In this document: piece by piece, positions 54,157-63,147 of the stretch
Numbering within the stretch: the stretch's first letter is position 1
How the letters are laid out: the number at the start of each line of letters is the position of its first letter
Assembly: GCA_040387735.1 (NCBI GenBank)
Contig: JAZKDE010000002.1
Coordinates: 122,909-186,908 of the forward strand
Direction of reading: 5' to 3'
Origin: Arcicella sp040387735
GTDB taxonomy: Bacteria; Bacteroidota; Bacteroidia; Cytophagales; Spirosomataceae
Length of the DNA: 64,000 nucleotides
Position numbers and translations under genes: made by a program
The notes under the pieces: generated by a model
The model's database searches: none
The model's input: the letters and a program-made list of their open reading frames with translations, nothing else
What the model was told of the DNA's origin: nothing

Positions 54157-55603
54157 ATAGATTCCAGCCTTCCCGATATTCTCTCTTCACAAACTGGTTG
54201 GCTTCGTCGAAATTGGTGATTTTCATATTTTTACCGTCCCAAAGGAGTTTTTTACGTCCTGGATAATCGTATTTTTCAATCCAAACTGGTTTTGCTTTTT
54301 CAGTACGTAATAAATAACTTCTAATGGCCAAATTACCCATGATAACCGTTTCTGACATGGGACCAGCATAATCAAATGAAGAACTCAATGGTTTATGTTT
54401 GCCGTAACCATCTTTACAAGCTTGTAACCATTGTTGATAATGACCTTCTTTGTCAGCACCTTCCACTCTTGGAATCGTTATTGGTAATTTCTCGCCTTTT
54501 TCTTTTAATTTCTCTTCTGGAAAAAGTTGTGGATTACTTCCATAAACGCCACAAGTCATAACGCCTTTTGTTCCAACCATCAACACTCCTCCGCTACTGT
54601 CTCCCATCGGAATATGCGATGGTATTTCGTCTGGACGCTCAGGCATTAAGCCGCCATCGTACCAAGTTAATTTTACGTCTTGTTTTCCTGCACGTGGAAA
54701 TTTCAAATGAACAATTGAAGAAGCAGGATAACTTTCTGGATAATACCCTTCTTTAAATTTCCCAGCCCAGATATTAGTCAAACTACATTCTACTTCCGAA
54801 GGATAACCTAAACCTAAAGCTTTATATGGAGGGTCAAACATGTGACAACCCATATCGCCCAAAGCACCCGTTCCGAAATCTACCCAACCACGCCAATCAA
54901 ATGGATGATATGCTGAATTGTATTCACGGTATTTGGCAGGACCGAGCCATAAATCCCAGTCTAATTCATTTGGAATATCCATCTTTCCAGAAGGTGTTGG
55001 AATAGCTTGTGGCCACACAGGGCGGTTTGTCCAAGCATGAACACGGTTTACTTCGCCAATCAATCCAGCTTTGTACCACTCTGTAAAACGACGCACACCG
55101 TCACTCGAACCACCTTGATTTCCCATTTGGGTTACAACTTTGTACTGAACTGCAGCTTCTGTCATCTTACGAACTTCATAAAGATTCTGAGCTAATGGTT
55201 TTTGGACATAGACGTGTTTGCCTCTTTGCATAGCTGCCATAGACACCGCATAATGCGTATGATCGGGCGTGGTAACAGTTATTGCATCAATACTTTTTTC
55301 TTCTTCCAACATCTTGCGAAAATCTTTATAGAATTTCGCATTCGGGAATTTTTTAACTGCTTGAACCGCTTGTCTATCGTCCACATCACAAAGGGCGACA
55401 ATGTTTTCAGTGCCATTATTCCAAGCACCATTTACATCCGACCAACCTTTATTTCCTACCCCAACACAAGCGATATTGAGTTTATCAGAAGGGGCGATAA
55501 AACCCTTCCCTCCCAGAACATGGCGTGGAACAATATAAAAACCTCCAATAGCAATGGAAGCCTTTTTTATAAAATCTCTTCTTGAATTGTTTTGTTGATT
55601 CAT
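54155..55603 (-). CDS. Gfo/Idh/MocA oxidoreductase with Tat signal, second copy
   Basis: 482 residues, similar over full length to the other copy (same RRDFIKKASIAIGGFYIVPRHVLGG-like lead split here as RRDFIKKASIAIGG; same VQKPL motif and WRGW.DFGTGA.GDMGCH segment). Rossmann fold IACVGVGNKGW. Divergence between the two copies suggests different substrates. Expression may be separate: the spacer carries an inverted-repeat island. Confidence 0.92.
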   Translation of the reverse strand: MNQQNNSRRDFIKKASIAIGGFYIVPRHVLGGKGFIAPSDKLNIACVGVGNKGWSDVNGAWNNGTENIVALCDVDDRQAVQAVKKFPNAKFYKDFRKMLEEEKSIDAITVTTPDHTHYAVSMAAMQRGKHVYVQKPLAQNLYEVRKMTEAAVQYKVVTQMGNQGGSSDGVRRFTEWYKAGLIGEVNRVHAWTNRPVWPQAIPTPSGKMDIPNELDWDLWLGPAKYREYNSAYHPFDWRGWVDFGTGALGDMGCHMFDPPYKALGLGYPSEVECSLTNIWAGKFKEGYYPESYPASSIVHLKFPRAGKQDVKLTWYDGGLMPERPDEIPSHIPMGDSSGGVLMVGTKGVMTCGVYGSNPQLFPEEKLKEKGEKLPITIPRVEGADKEGHYQQWLQACKDGYGKHKPLSSSFDYAGPMSETVIMGNLAIRSYLLRTEKAKPVWIEKYDYPGRKKLLWDGKNMKITNFDEANQFVKREYREGWNL

Positions 55604-55830
55604 TATTAAAACGGTTTTGAATTAGTAAAGTAAATATACTGATTATAGTACAATTGTATATGTTGGCTTACATTGATTTAGTAATACTTTGACTAAAAAA
55701 AATTACAATTCGGCACTATAATACTGATTTTGTATGACTTTGGATTTCAGAGTGATTTTTATTGATATACCAAAAACATAAATCGTGTACAAACCGTAAA
55801 AAACCAATATCAAGTTTTTAATTTTACAGC

Positions 55831-56952
55831 ATGAAAATCGAAACACTCGCCATACAAACAACGCTCTCGCACGATGCCAACGCAGGTGCGGTAGTAGCTC
55901 CCATTTATCTTTCCACCACTTTTGAACGTGAAGCAGACGGCTCATACAATCACGAACACGTCTATTCTCGGGCGAGTAACCCCAACCGACAAGCCTTAGA
56001 AAAAAGCTTGGCAGTGATTGAAAACGGAGCAGTAGCTTTGGCATTCTCTTCGGGAATGGCGGCCACTACGGCATTATTTCAGTCTTTAAAATCGGGTGAC
56101 CATATCATTATGCCCGACGACCATTATTATGCTTCGAGCGTGTTGGTGGAAGAAGTTTTTGGACAATGGGGATTGACTTTGACAAAAGTTGATATGACGG
56201 ATTTGGAGGAAATCAAAAAGGCTATTCAACCAAATACCAAATTATTGTGGGTAGAAACACCTTCAAACCCACAATTGAAAATTACGGATATTCAAGCTGT
56301 TGCTGATTTGGCTCATTCAATTGGGGCATTGGTTGCGGTGGATAATACTTGGGCAACCCCCATTATGCAACGCTGTTTTGATTTTGGCGTTGACGTAGTA
56401 ATGCACTCGACAACCAAATATTTTGGCGGACACAGTGATATTTTGAGTGGAGCGTTGATTTTTAAAGGAGCAGGAGAATTATCCACAAAAATAGCCACCA
56501 TTCAAAAATTGACGGGAGCAGTTCCTTCGCCTTTTGATTGTTGGTTGCTTTCGAGAGGGATAAAAACATTGCCTTTGCGGGTAAAAGCCCAAACGGCAAA
56601 TGCTATGAAATTGGCAGAATATTTATGTACTCACCCACAAATTGAAGCGGTTCATTATCCAGGATTGCCTTCGCATCCGCAACATGAAATTGCTAAAAAA
56701 CAAATGACGGGTGGTTTTGGGGGAATGTTGTCGGTACAAGTAAAAGGTGATGCCAAAAATGCGATGGCTCTGACGGGCAGACTAAAACTCTTCACAACGG
56801 CAACAAGTTTGGGTGGCGTAGAAAGTTTGATTGAACACCGCAAATCAGTAGAAAGTGCGGACAGTCCAACGCCCGAAAACTTACTCAGGATTTCGGTAGG
56901 AATAGAAGATATTGAGGATTTGATTGAAGATTGGAAAGTTGCTTTGGGATAA
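55831..56952 (+). CDS. Trans-sulfuration PLP enzyme (cystathionine gamma-synthase / methionine gamma-lyase family)
   Basis: 373 residues with fold type I PLP features: SRASNPNRQALEKSLA, FSSGMAATTALF, LWVETPSNPQLKI, and the PLP lysine in MHSTTKYFGGHSD; C-terminal SLGGVESLIEHRKS. The family makes or splits cystathionine, homocysteine or methionine; the exact activity is not settled by these motifs. It is monocistronic, with no clear S-box or other riboswitch upstream. Confidence 0.93.
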   Translation: MKIETLAIQTTLSHDANAGAVVAPIYLSTTFEREADGSYNHEHVYSRASNPNRQALEKSLAVIENGAVALAFSSGMAATTALFQSLKSGDHIIMPDDHYYASSVLVEEVFGQWGLTLTKVDMTDLEEIKKAIQPNTKLLWVETPSNPQLKITDIQAVADLAHSIGALVAVDNTWATPIMQRCFDFGVDVVMHSTTKYFGGHSDILSGALIFKGAGELSTKIATIQKLTGAVPSPFDCWLLSRGIKTLPLRVKAQTANAMKLAEYLCTHPQIEAVHYPGLPSHPQHEIAKKQMTGGFGGMLSVQVKGDAKNAMALTGRLKLFTTATSLGGVESLIEHRKSVESADSPTPENLLRISVGIEDIEDLIEDWKVALG

Positions 56953-56955
56953 ATG

Positions 56956-57232
56956 TAGCACAGACTTTAGTCTGTAAATTGATATTATTTACAGATTAAA
57001 TACATTATTTAATAAGCTATCTCAACTTCCCGAAAGTAAAAATAACTTTCGGGAAGTGAAGACGGCGTTTTATACTTCTCGAAAGTTCCTTCTACTTTCG
57101 AGAAGTTCTTTCAAAAAAATCAACTTCCCGAAAAAACTTATTAAACAGTGTACTAAAGTATATGTTACTTAAAACATCCTACACAAGTCTTAAAACATTG
57201 ATGTTTACTTACAGACTGAAAGTCTGTGTTAC
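56956..57232. repeat. Nested inverted-repeat island with compensatory palindromes
   Basis: Outer arms 56956-56978 and 57207-57232 (GTA(G/A)CACAGACTTT...), each itself a small ACAGACT palindrome. Next layer near 57004-57016 and 57128-57140 (ATTTAATAAG / CTTATTAAAC). Inner hairpins ACTTCCCGAAAGT (57025-57057) and ACTTCTCGAAAGT (57074-57106), each with perfect 13-bp arms, differ by a paired C-to-T / G-to-A change. It fills the spacer between two convergent genes. Confidence 0.8.
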
Positions 57233-57990
57233 TTAAAAATATCCCATCCAAATCTTAAAATCAAGGCAAAAATTACGACTAAAAAGAAGTTTCTCACAAA
57301 TTCATTTCCCTTCAAAATAGCCATTTTACTGCCAAAAAATGAACCAATCATATTACAAATCATCATCGGAATAGCGATTTCATATTGCACATAACCTTCC
57401 ACAATAAAATAACCCAAAGAACATACATCGGCAATTACATTCACGATTTTAGAGATGGCAGAAGCTTTCAAAAAACCGTAACCAATCAAACTTACGAAGC
57501 CAAAAACCAATAAACTGCCCGTTCCTGGCCCAACGAAACCATTATAAAAACCTGCTGATGAACCAATCATCAAACCGTAAAGTGGCACTTTGGCGAGTTC
57601 AAATTTTAGTTTTTCATCTTGCCCTAAATCTTTCTTTTTGAAGGTATAAATCGCAATGCCAGTCATTAGAACAAGTATGACAGGTTTTAAGATTTTTTCA
57701 TCCACAATATCCGAAATTTTGGCTCCTAAAAATGCCATCACGCCCGCTCCCATACCCGCATAAATAACGGTTCTCCAAGGAATTTCCACCTTTTTTGAAT
57801 ATTGATAACCCGCTACGGCTGTTCCCATAAAAGACGAAAAACGGTTGGTGCCAATGATACGAGGAATTTCAAAATGAGGAAATAAAATGAATAAAGCAGG
57901 CACTTGCACCAAGCCTCCGCCGCCCACAATAGAATCGACAAAACCCGCCAAAAGAGCCGCACAGCACATAAGAAGTAAATTATAATCCAT
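57229..57990 (-). CDS. TSUP-family (TauE/SafE) membrane permease
   Basis: 253 residues, about eight hydrophobic helices, family repeats LLAGFVDSIVGGGGLVQVPAL and GFYNGFVGPGTGSLLVF. Known members move sulfite, sulfonates or organosulfur ions outward or inward. It is convergent with the trans-sulfuration gene, which hints at sulfur metabolism (inference). Confidence 0.92.
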   Translation of the reverse strand: MDYNLLLMCCAALLAGFVDSIVGGGGLVQVPALFILFPHFEIPRIIGTNRFSSFMGTAVAGYQYSKKVEIPWRTVIYAGMGAGVMAFLGAKISDIVDEKILKPVILVLMTGIAIYTFKKKDLGQDEKLKFELAKVPLYGLMIGSSAGFYNGFVGPGTGSLLVFGFVSLIGYGFLKASAISKIVNVIADVCSLGYFIVEGYVQYEIAIPMMICNMIGSFFGSKMAILKGNEFVRNFFLVVIFALILRFGWDIFK

Positions 57991-58030
57991 AATTTTAATT
58001 TAGTGATTGATGAATTACCACAAAACTAAA

Positions 58031-58066
58031 AAGAATTCCCCAAATGTGACGATTCGGGGAATTCTT
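58031..58066 (-). terminator. Terminator of the AraC gene
   Basis: AAGAATTCCCC and its complement, 14-nt loop, T-rich on the minus strand; 57 bp past the AraC stop. Confidence 0.75.
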
Positions 58067-58122
58067 CTCGAAATAGTGAAATAAAATATGGGGTCGTTGC
58101 AGGAAATATCTGTGAAACCAAA

Positions 58123-59022
58123 CTAATTCAAACTCATGGACTTAAATCTATATTCATTCGGCGTGATGCCTACTTCTTTTTTAAATAACCTCGTAAAATA
58201 AGGCGGATTTTCAAAACCTAATTGATAGGCAGTTTCGGCAATGGTATTATCCGAACTCAACAATAAGTTTTTGGCCTCATCAATTAAGTAAATATGAATA
58301 TGGTCTAAAGCGGTTTTGCCCGTTTCTTGTTTCAATAAATCGCTTAAATATCGAGCGGAAGTATTTAATTGAGAAGCCATCACCGTCACCGTTGGCAAGC
58401 CTTCTTTTTGTAATTTTCCTTCTTCAAAATAACTATTTAGCGCATCATTAAATTTAGAAACCATTGAACCCGCCAAAACGGTTCGATTTATAAATTGTCG
58501 CTTATAAAATCGTTGGGCGTATTTCAGAATTGAGTCAAAATGCGTAAGAATAATATCTTTGCTAAATTCATCTTGATTTCCTCGGTATTCCAACGCTATT
58601 TTATCGTACAATTCCCACATGATTTGCTCTTCGGCGGGCGATAAATGCAAGGCTTCATTGATTTCATAATCAAAATAACCGTACTTTTTGATTTCGTTAT
58701 GCAGTGGATTTCCCGATAAATAATCCTCATGCACGAAAATTACGAAGGCTTTTTCCGATAATTCTACATTATTGATTTCTACAACTTGGCGAGGTTTTAC
58801 GAAAGACATCGAACCATTTTCGTGGTCGTACCGAGTTTTACCGTACATAAAAGTCCCTGATCTGATTTTCTTGAGCGAAATCATATAAAAATCAGTCGTA
58901 AACTTACCTCCCCACGAACATGTGGTCAGTTCTTGACAAGTCAAAATGCTCAACATTGGGTGTTCGGGTGGTGGGTAACCGTTATTTTTATGTAAATCCG
59001 AGATACTTTTAAAATGATTCAT
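58123..59022 (-). CDS. AraC-family transcriptional regulator
   Basis: 299 residues. An N-terminal cupin-like sensor region and a C-terminal AraC HTH pair (VTVMASQLNTSARYLSDLLKQETG; IAETAYQLGFENPPYFTRLFKKEVG with TPNEYR). Starts 12 bp after the alcohol dehydrogenase stop, so it is cotranscribed with that gene and probably controls it. Confidence 0.93.
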   Translation of the reverse strand: MNHFKSISDLHKNNGYPPPEHPMLSILTCQELTTCSWGGKFTTDFYMISLKKIRSGTFMYGKTRYDHENGSMSFVKPRQVVEINNVELSEKAFVIFVHEDYLSGNPLHNEIKKYGYFDYEINEALHLSPAEEQIMWELYDKIALEYRGNQDEFSKDIILTHFDSILKYAQRFYKRQFINRTVLAGSMVSKFNDALNSYFEEGKLQKEGLPTVTVMASQLNTSARYLSDLLKQETGKTALDHIHIYLIDEAKNLLLSSDNTIAETAYQLGFENPPYFTRLFKKEVGITPNEYRFKSMSLN

Positions 59023-59034
59023 GTCTTTTCAATG

Positions 59035-60048
59035 TTAAAATTTGATGGCTATTTTACCAATCGTTTTACCTGATTCCAACTTCGTGTGAGCGAGTTTGAA
59101 ATTATCCGCCGTCAATCCTTCTAAGGTTTCTTGCAAAGTATTAACCAAAACTCCTTCATCCAGTAAATCGGCAATTTCATTCAAAATATGGTGTTGTTCA
59201 ATCATATCTTCGGTCTGAAAGGTTGAACGAGTGTACATCAATTCCCAAGAAAACGTAACGCTTTTTGTCTTCAATTTATTCAACAAAACTGGCACGGCAC
59301 TTCCCGTAATTGAAGCAATATGTCCTTGCGGTTTAATCAATTCCGCCATGCTATCCCAATAATAATTGGCATCCACGAAATCAACAATAAAATCAACAAA
59401 TTGAATTCCCTGATTACGAACTTCATTCACTAAATCTTTATGATTCACCACAATATCCGCTCCCATTTGTTTACACCAAGCAATGGATTCGGGACGTGAA
59501 GCCGTAGCAATTACCTTCAAATCAAGCAATTTTTTGGCTAATTGAATGGCAATTGAACCAACGCCACCCGCTCCGCCAATGATTAAAAGCGTTTTGCCTT
59601 TATCTTTTTCGGAACTGATTCTCATTCTATCAAACAATATTTCCCAAGCTGTCAAAGCCGTTAAAGGCATGGCCGCTGAGGCTTCGTTCGTCAAAGTTTT
59701 AGGTTTTTTTCCAACAATTCTTTCGTCAATTACTTGATATTCAGCATTAGAGCCCTGTTTGGTAATGTCGCCTGCGTAAAATACTTCATCACCAACGTTG
59801 AATAACGAAACATTTTCACCCACAGCTTCCACCACACCAACGGCATCCCAACCAATGATTTTGGGTTGTTCTAAAACCGTATTTTTCGCTGAATTTTGCC
59901 GAATTTTAAAATCAACGGGATTCACCGAAACAGCCTTGATTTTTACTAATAGTTCCTGATTGACAGGCGTGGGTTTGCCCGTTTCAAATTCAATAAAACT
60001 GTTTTCCTCCGAGATAGGAAGTGATGTTTTAAATCCAACTGCTTTCAT
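59035..60048 (-). CDS. Medium-chain zinc-type alcohol dehydrogenase family / quinone oxidoreductase-like
   Basis: 337 residues. N-terminal GroES-like domain (LLVKIKAVSVNPVDFKIRQ, GWDAVGVVEAVG, GDEVFYAG) and Rossmann domain (LLIIGGAGGVGSIAIQLAK). It lacks the catalytic zinc Cys/His ligands, as in quinone-oxidoreductase-type members. Acts on an electrophile such as an enone using NADPH; substrate unknown. The AraC regulator follows it. Confidence 0.92.
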   Translation of the reverse strand: MKAVGFKTSLPISEENSFIEFETGKPTPVNQELLVKIKAVSVNPVDFKIRQNSAKNTVLEQPKIIGWDAVGVVEAVGENVSLFNVGDEVFYAGDITKQGSNAEYQVIDERIVGKKPKTLTNEASAAMPLTALTAWEILFDRMRISSEKDKGKTLLIIGGAGGVGSIAIQLAKKLLDLKVIATASRPESIAWCKQMGADIVVNHKDLVNEVRNQGIQFVDFIVDFVDANYYWDSMAELIKPQGHIASITGSAVPVLLNKLKTKSVTFSWELMYTRSTFQTEDMIEQHHILNEIADLLDEGVLVNTLQETLEGLTADNFKLAHTKLESGKTIGKIAIKF

Positions 60049-60083
60049 TTTCTATGATGTTTTTTAGCTTATTTTTCAGAAAC

Positions 60084-60271
60084 CCTTGGGGTTGTGTAAA
60101 AAGTCTAAAGTAAAAAGTTGAAAGTATTTTATACCGAATAATATTCCGAAATATCCTTTTAAATTGCGTATTTTAAAATATTATTTGGAAATATTTCATT
60201 CTGCGAAATAATATTTCTGCTTAAAACTTTTAACTCATAGACTTTGTACTTTTTACAAAACCTCAAAGATT
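60084..60271. repeat. Inverted repeat with AGTCTAAAGTAAAAAGT words
   Basis: Arms of about 25 bp (GGTTGTGTAAAAAGT... and the complement TTTTTACAAAACC, ends near 60088 and 60265) match at most positions. Inner AT-rich inverted copies (GAAATATCC / GGAAATATTTC). It fills most of the spacer between the SDR and the dehydrogenase; no gene is visible. Confidence 0.6.
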
Positions 60272-60325
60272 AATTCCAATAACCTCTACCTAAATTCCAA
60301 CGATTTTTCAGAAAGATATGTTCAG

Positions 60326-61144
60326 TTATTTACCGTGAGCTTTAAGACTTACTTCTTTCCAAGCATCCCAAGTAGCGAGACGTTGTTCATAAACTGCTTT
60401 CACGTTTGGAAGACCAATTTTACCTAAGAAAAGGCGTAATGGAGGTTCTGGAGCATCAATTAATGCCAAAACCGCTTCTGTAGTAGCTGCTGGAACACCA
60501 TAATCATCTGGATTATAACCACTTCTAAAGGCTGCTTTTACGCCATCATACGCTTCAATACTTTCAGACTGTGAAGCCGATGAACCCGCCCAATCAGTTT
60601 CGTAGCCATTTGGTTCAATCAATGAAACATTGATTCCAAGTCCTTTTACTTCAGCCGCTAAGGTTTCGGTTAAACCTTCTACGGCAAATTTCGAAGCATT
60701 GTAAAGTCCTAAAGTTGGCAACGTAAACAAGCCCAAAACACTACTTACTTGAATAATATGGCCGCTTTTTTGTTCACGCATGAAAGGCAAAACCGCCTGT
60801 GTAACCCAAAGCAAACCAAAGAAATTTACTTCCATTTGTTGTCTGGCTTCTTGTTCAGAGGCTTCTTCAACCGCTCCGAATAAACCATAACCCGCATTAT
60901 TGATTAGCACGTCTATTTTACCAAACTGCGCATGAGCCTTTGCCACTACCTCAAAAGATTGCTCACGATTGGTTACATCTAATTGAAGCGGAAAAATCTG
61001 ACTGCCAAATTCTTGCACTAAATCTTCTAAATCATGTAGATTTCGAGCAGTAGCAACTACTTTATCACCACGTTGTAAAAATGCCTTCGCCCAAATTTTC
61101 CCGAATCCACGAGAAGCACCTGTAATTAATATCGTCTTTGTCAT
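60326..61144 (-). CDS. Short-chain dehydrogenase/reductase
   Basis: 272 residues of classical SDR type: ITGASRGFGKIW (dinucleotide loop), NNAGYG, catalytic Ser in VSSVLGL and YNASKFAVEG (Tyr/Lys). Arg after the first strand (ATARN) suggests NADP preference. Substrate unknown. Possible -7 promoter TAATTTTG upstream. Confidence 0.93.
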   Translation of the reverse strand: MTKTILITGASRGFGKIWAKAFLQRGDKVVATARNLHDLEDLVQEFGSQIFPLQLDVTNREQSFEVVAKAHAQFGKIDVLINNAGYGLFGAVEEASEQEARQQMEVNFFGLLWVTQAVLPFMREQKSGHIIQVSSVLGLFTLPTLGLYNASKFAVEGLTETLAAEVKGLGINVSLIEPNGYETDWAGSSASQSESIEAYDGVKAAFRSGYNPDDYGVPAATTEAVLALIDAPEPPLRLFLGKIGLPNVKAVYEQRLATWDAWKEVSLKAHGK

Positions 61145-61171
61145 TGTTTTTATTTGTTAAATTGAATGACA

Positions 61172-61179
61172 CAAAATTA
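61172..61179 (-). promoter_or_regulatory. -7 element of the SDR gene
   Basis: Reads TAATTTTG on the minus strand, 27 bp before the start; the -33 element is not apparent. Confidence 0.4.
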
Positions 61180-61248
61180 CAGGACAGCTTCCTCCTCCGA
61201 CTTATACAAATATCGGAAGGTATGATACAAAATGACGGACAAACAAAA

Positions 61249-61282
61249 CCGCCTCTTTTGAATGAAAATTCAGAAGAGGCGG
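61249..61282 (-). terminator. Terminator of the WGR gene
   Basis: CCGCCTCTT and complement, 16-nt loop, TTTTGTTT on the minus strand. The stem shares its GCCTCT/AGAGGC core with the terminator at 63088-63125. Confidence 0.7.
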
Positions 61283-61388
61283 GTGAAGGTGTTATTTATT
61301 TGATTATCAATTGGTTATAAATTGAAATTTATTCGTCCAATTGCTGACGCACGATAGTACAGTGAGGATACCGAATACGGACAGAGAC

Positions 61389-62279
61389 TTATTCTAATGC
61401 AAAAATTGGAAAAACTTCTCCCATGTCATGCTCGCCTATCATAAACATAAACCCTTTTTTTGATTTAATTTTTTTAAAAATACCTTTACTGTTGAGTATT
61501 TTAAAAACCTGGTTTAAAGCAATTAAACCAGAAAAAAGATAAGTTTTTAAAAGTTCTTGATACCCTTCCATATAATAAAGGTCATTGCCATCAATATCAT
61601 CTGGGAGATTATCCCAATCATTAAATACTTCAAGATTGTCAAAGAAATTTAATGTGATGCCTGGATTTGCCTCAAACCCTGCTGCAAAATCATAACTATA
61701 ACCCATATCAAAACTTTTTGTATGTAATTTAAAGTCTTCCCAACTTACGATTCCATAAGAATTTGCTTCAACATTTTTGGCTAAATAATAGTCGTACTCA
61801 AATAGAATTGAGTAAACCACTTCATCTGGATTTATTCCTTTTGACGGATTTGTCCACCATTCAGCTAAATTAGTTTCAATTTCCTGTTCTGTACTTTTCT
61901 TATAACTCTCAAAATCAAATTCTTCTAATTTTTGAAGTAATTCAGAAAATAAAGGCTTTAAGTTTGCCGTAGCCTTCAATTTGCTTTTATAACTGTCGAG
62001 TTGGGCTTTTAAATAACTTGAAATTTTGTCATTTGGAGTTGCATTATCACTTTCAGCAATTTTAATTGATTTCTCAATTTCGAGGTATCCTTTTTTTACT
62101 TTCTCGTTAATTACCTTTAAACTGTCGGCAAGGCATAAATTCTCTGATTGAAACACCTTTTCTTTTATTGTGCCCACAGAACCGACTCTACCGAAACTTA
62201 TTAATTGTTTATTTTCCTGTACCTGAATTTCCCAGAATTTATGTGAAGTATCATCTTGGAACATGAAGAATCTATTCAT
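61389..62279 (-). CDS. WGR-domain protein
   Basis: 296 residues. An N-terminal WGR domain (about 3-75: FWEIQVQENKQLISFGRVGSVGTIKEKVF) and then a charged helical region with an acidic aromatic C-terminal half (VYSILFEYDYYLAKN, GFEANPGITLNFFDN). WGR domains bind nucleic acids or proteins in PARP-like and restriction-like settings; this protein has no recognisable catalytic domain. An earlier ATG at 62468 would add 63 residues outside the family pattern, so 62279 is used. Confidence 0.75.
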   Translation of the reverse strand: MNRFFMFQDDTSHKFWEIQVQENKQLISFGRVGSVGTIKEKVFQSENLCLADSLKVINEKVKKGYLEIEKSIKIAESDNATPNDKISSYLKAQLDSYKSKLKATANLKPLFSELLQKLEEFDFESYKKSTEQEIETNLAEWWTNPSKGINPDEVVYSILFEYDYYLAKNVEANSYGIVSWEDFKLHTKSFDMGYSYDFAAGFEANPGITLNFFDNLEVFNDWDNLPDDIDGNDLYYMEGYQELLKTYLFSGLIALNQVFKILNSKGIFKKIKSKKGFMFMIGEHDMGEVFPIFALE

Positions 62280-62440
62280 ATATTTTTTATTTTTGAACTT
62301 TTTTATAATTACAAATCTGGCTACTATGTTGTTGAAATTGATTTGATTGTCTAATGAGTGTCGGTTTCTGTGATTGTCATCAACTCTGATAAATACACAA
62401 CTGCGTATGTTTTTTGTAAAATTAAACAAACTTTCATAAA

Positions 62441-62586
62441 ATACTAATTTTCTACTAAAAACCTCCAAACGGATTGATTTAAAGGCATTTTGAGGAAAAT
62501 TTAATTTTAAAACAATACAAAAATTACAAATTAGAATCAGCTAAAATCCCCACTTAGAAGAGGCATTCATCAAGTCCCTCAAAGAT
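62441..62586. repeat. Direct repeat, copy B (degenerate)
   Basis: Matches 62978-63147 over most of its length (shared core from CCTCCAAACGGATTGATTTAAA onward), but lacks one arm of the terminator stem: AGAAGAGGC is kept, the opposite GCCTCT arm is gone. It overlaps the last codons and stop of the dehydrogenase fragment. Confidence 0.8.
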
Positions 62587-62974
62587 TACCCAACCCCAAT
62601 ACCTGATAGCCATTGAAAATCAAATTCCCTTTTATTTGCAGATATTTTGCTTCAGCGTTTTGGGTGAGCGTTACGTGGTGAGATGTTTGTACAATTACTT
62701 CATCATTTGCCGTTGGAATACAATTACAAGACCACGTGCTTGCATTATTCCAGTTGCCACTACTTATACTTTCTATCACCTCGGTACTGATTTTGTATAG
62801 TTTCCCTTCGTAAAAAGTAGCTACGTAGAGTTCGCCGTTGGGGTTTTCTCCAAAACTTACGGGATTCGGGAGGGTGATATTTTGTAGGATATTTTGGTAT
62901 GTGCCGTCAGGATTTCTACGCAAAGTCCAAAATTTTCCTATCTGGTAATCTCCGTAAACGTACCAACCTCGCAA
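62579..62974 (-). pseudogene. C-terminal fragment of a PQQ-type sugar dehydrogenase-like protein
   Basis: 131 codons with no signal or start-proper context. It opens with LRGWYVYGDYQIGKFWTLRRN, the terminal propeller-blade signature of PQQ-dependent glucose/sorbosone dehydrogenases, then LPNPVSFGENPNGELYVATFYEGKLYKI, and ends with a G8-like WNNASTWSCNCIP segment. The 5' end is missing exactly at repeat copy A, and its last codons read into repeat copy B. So it is a recombination remnant rather than an intact gene. Confidence 0.75.
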
Positions 62975-62977
62975 AGA

Positions 62978-63147
62978 ATATTAATTTTCTAATATAAACC
63001 TCCAAACGGATTGATTTAAAGGTATTTTGGGGAAATTTTAATTTTAAAACAATACAAAAATTACAAATTAAAACCAGTTAAACAAAAAAACGCCTCTCCC
63101 AAATTCACATTCAGAAGAGGCGTTTATTGAGTCTTTCAAAAATTACT
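62978..63147. repeat. Direct repeat, copy A, with intact terminator
   Basis: Copy of 62441-62586, running from just before the dehydrogenase fragment through the end of the cytochrome c gene. It includes the terminator stem of 63088-63125. Confidence 0.8.
63088..63125 (-). terminator. Terminator of the cytochrome c gene
   Basis: AAACGCCTCT and complement with an 18-nt loop and a T-run on the minus strand. Confidence 0.8.

Noticed and set aside
62280..62468. 63-residue N-terminal extension of the WGR protein
   Set aside because: Falls outside the WGR pattern, ends in repeat copy B, and the inner ATG at 62279 gives the family-typical beginning.
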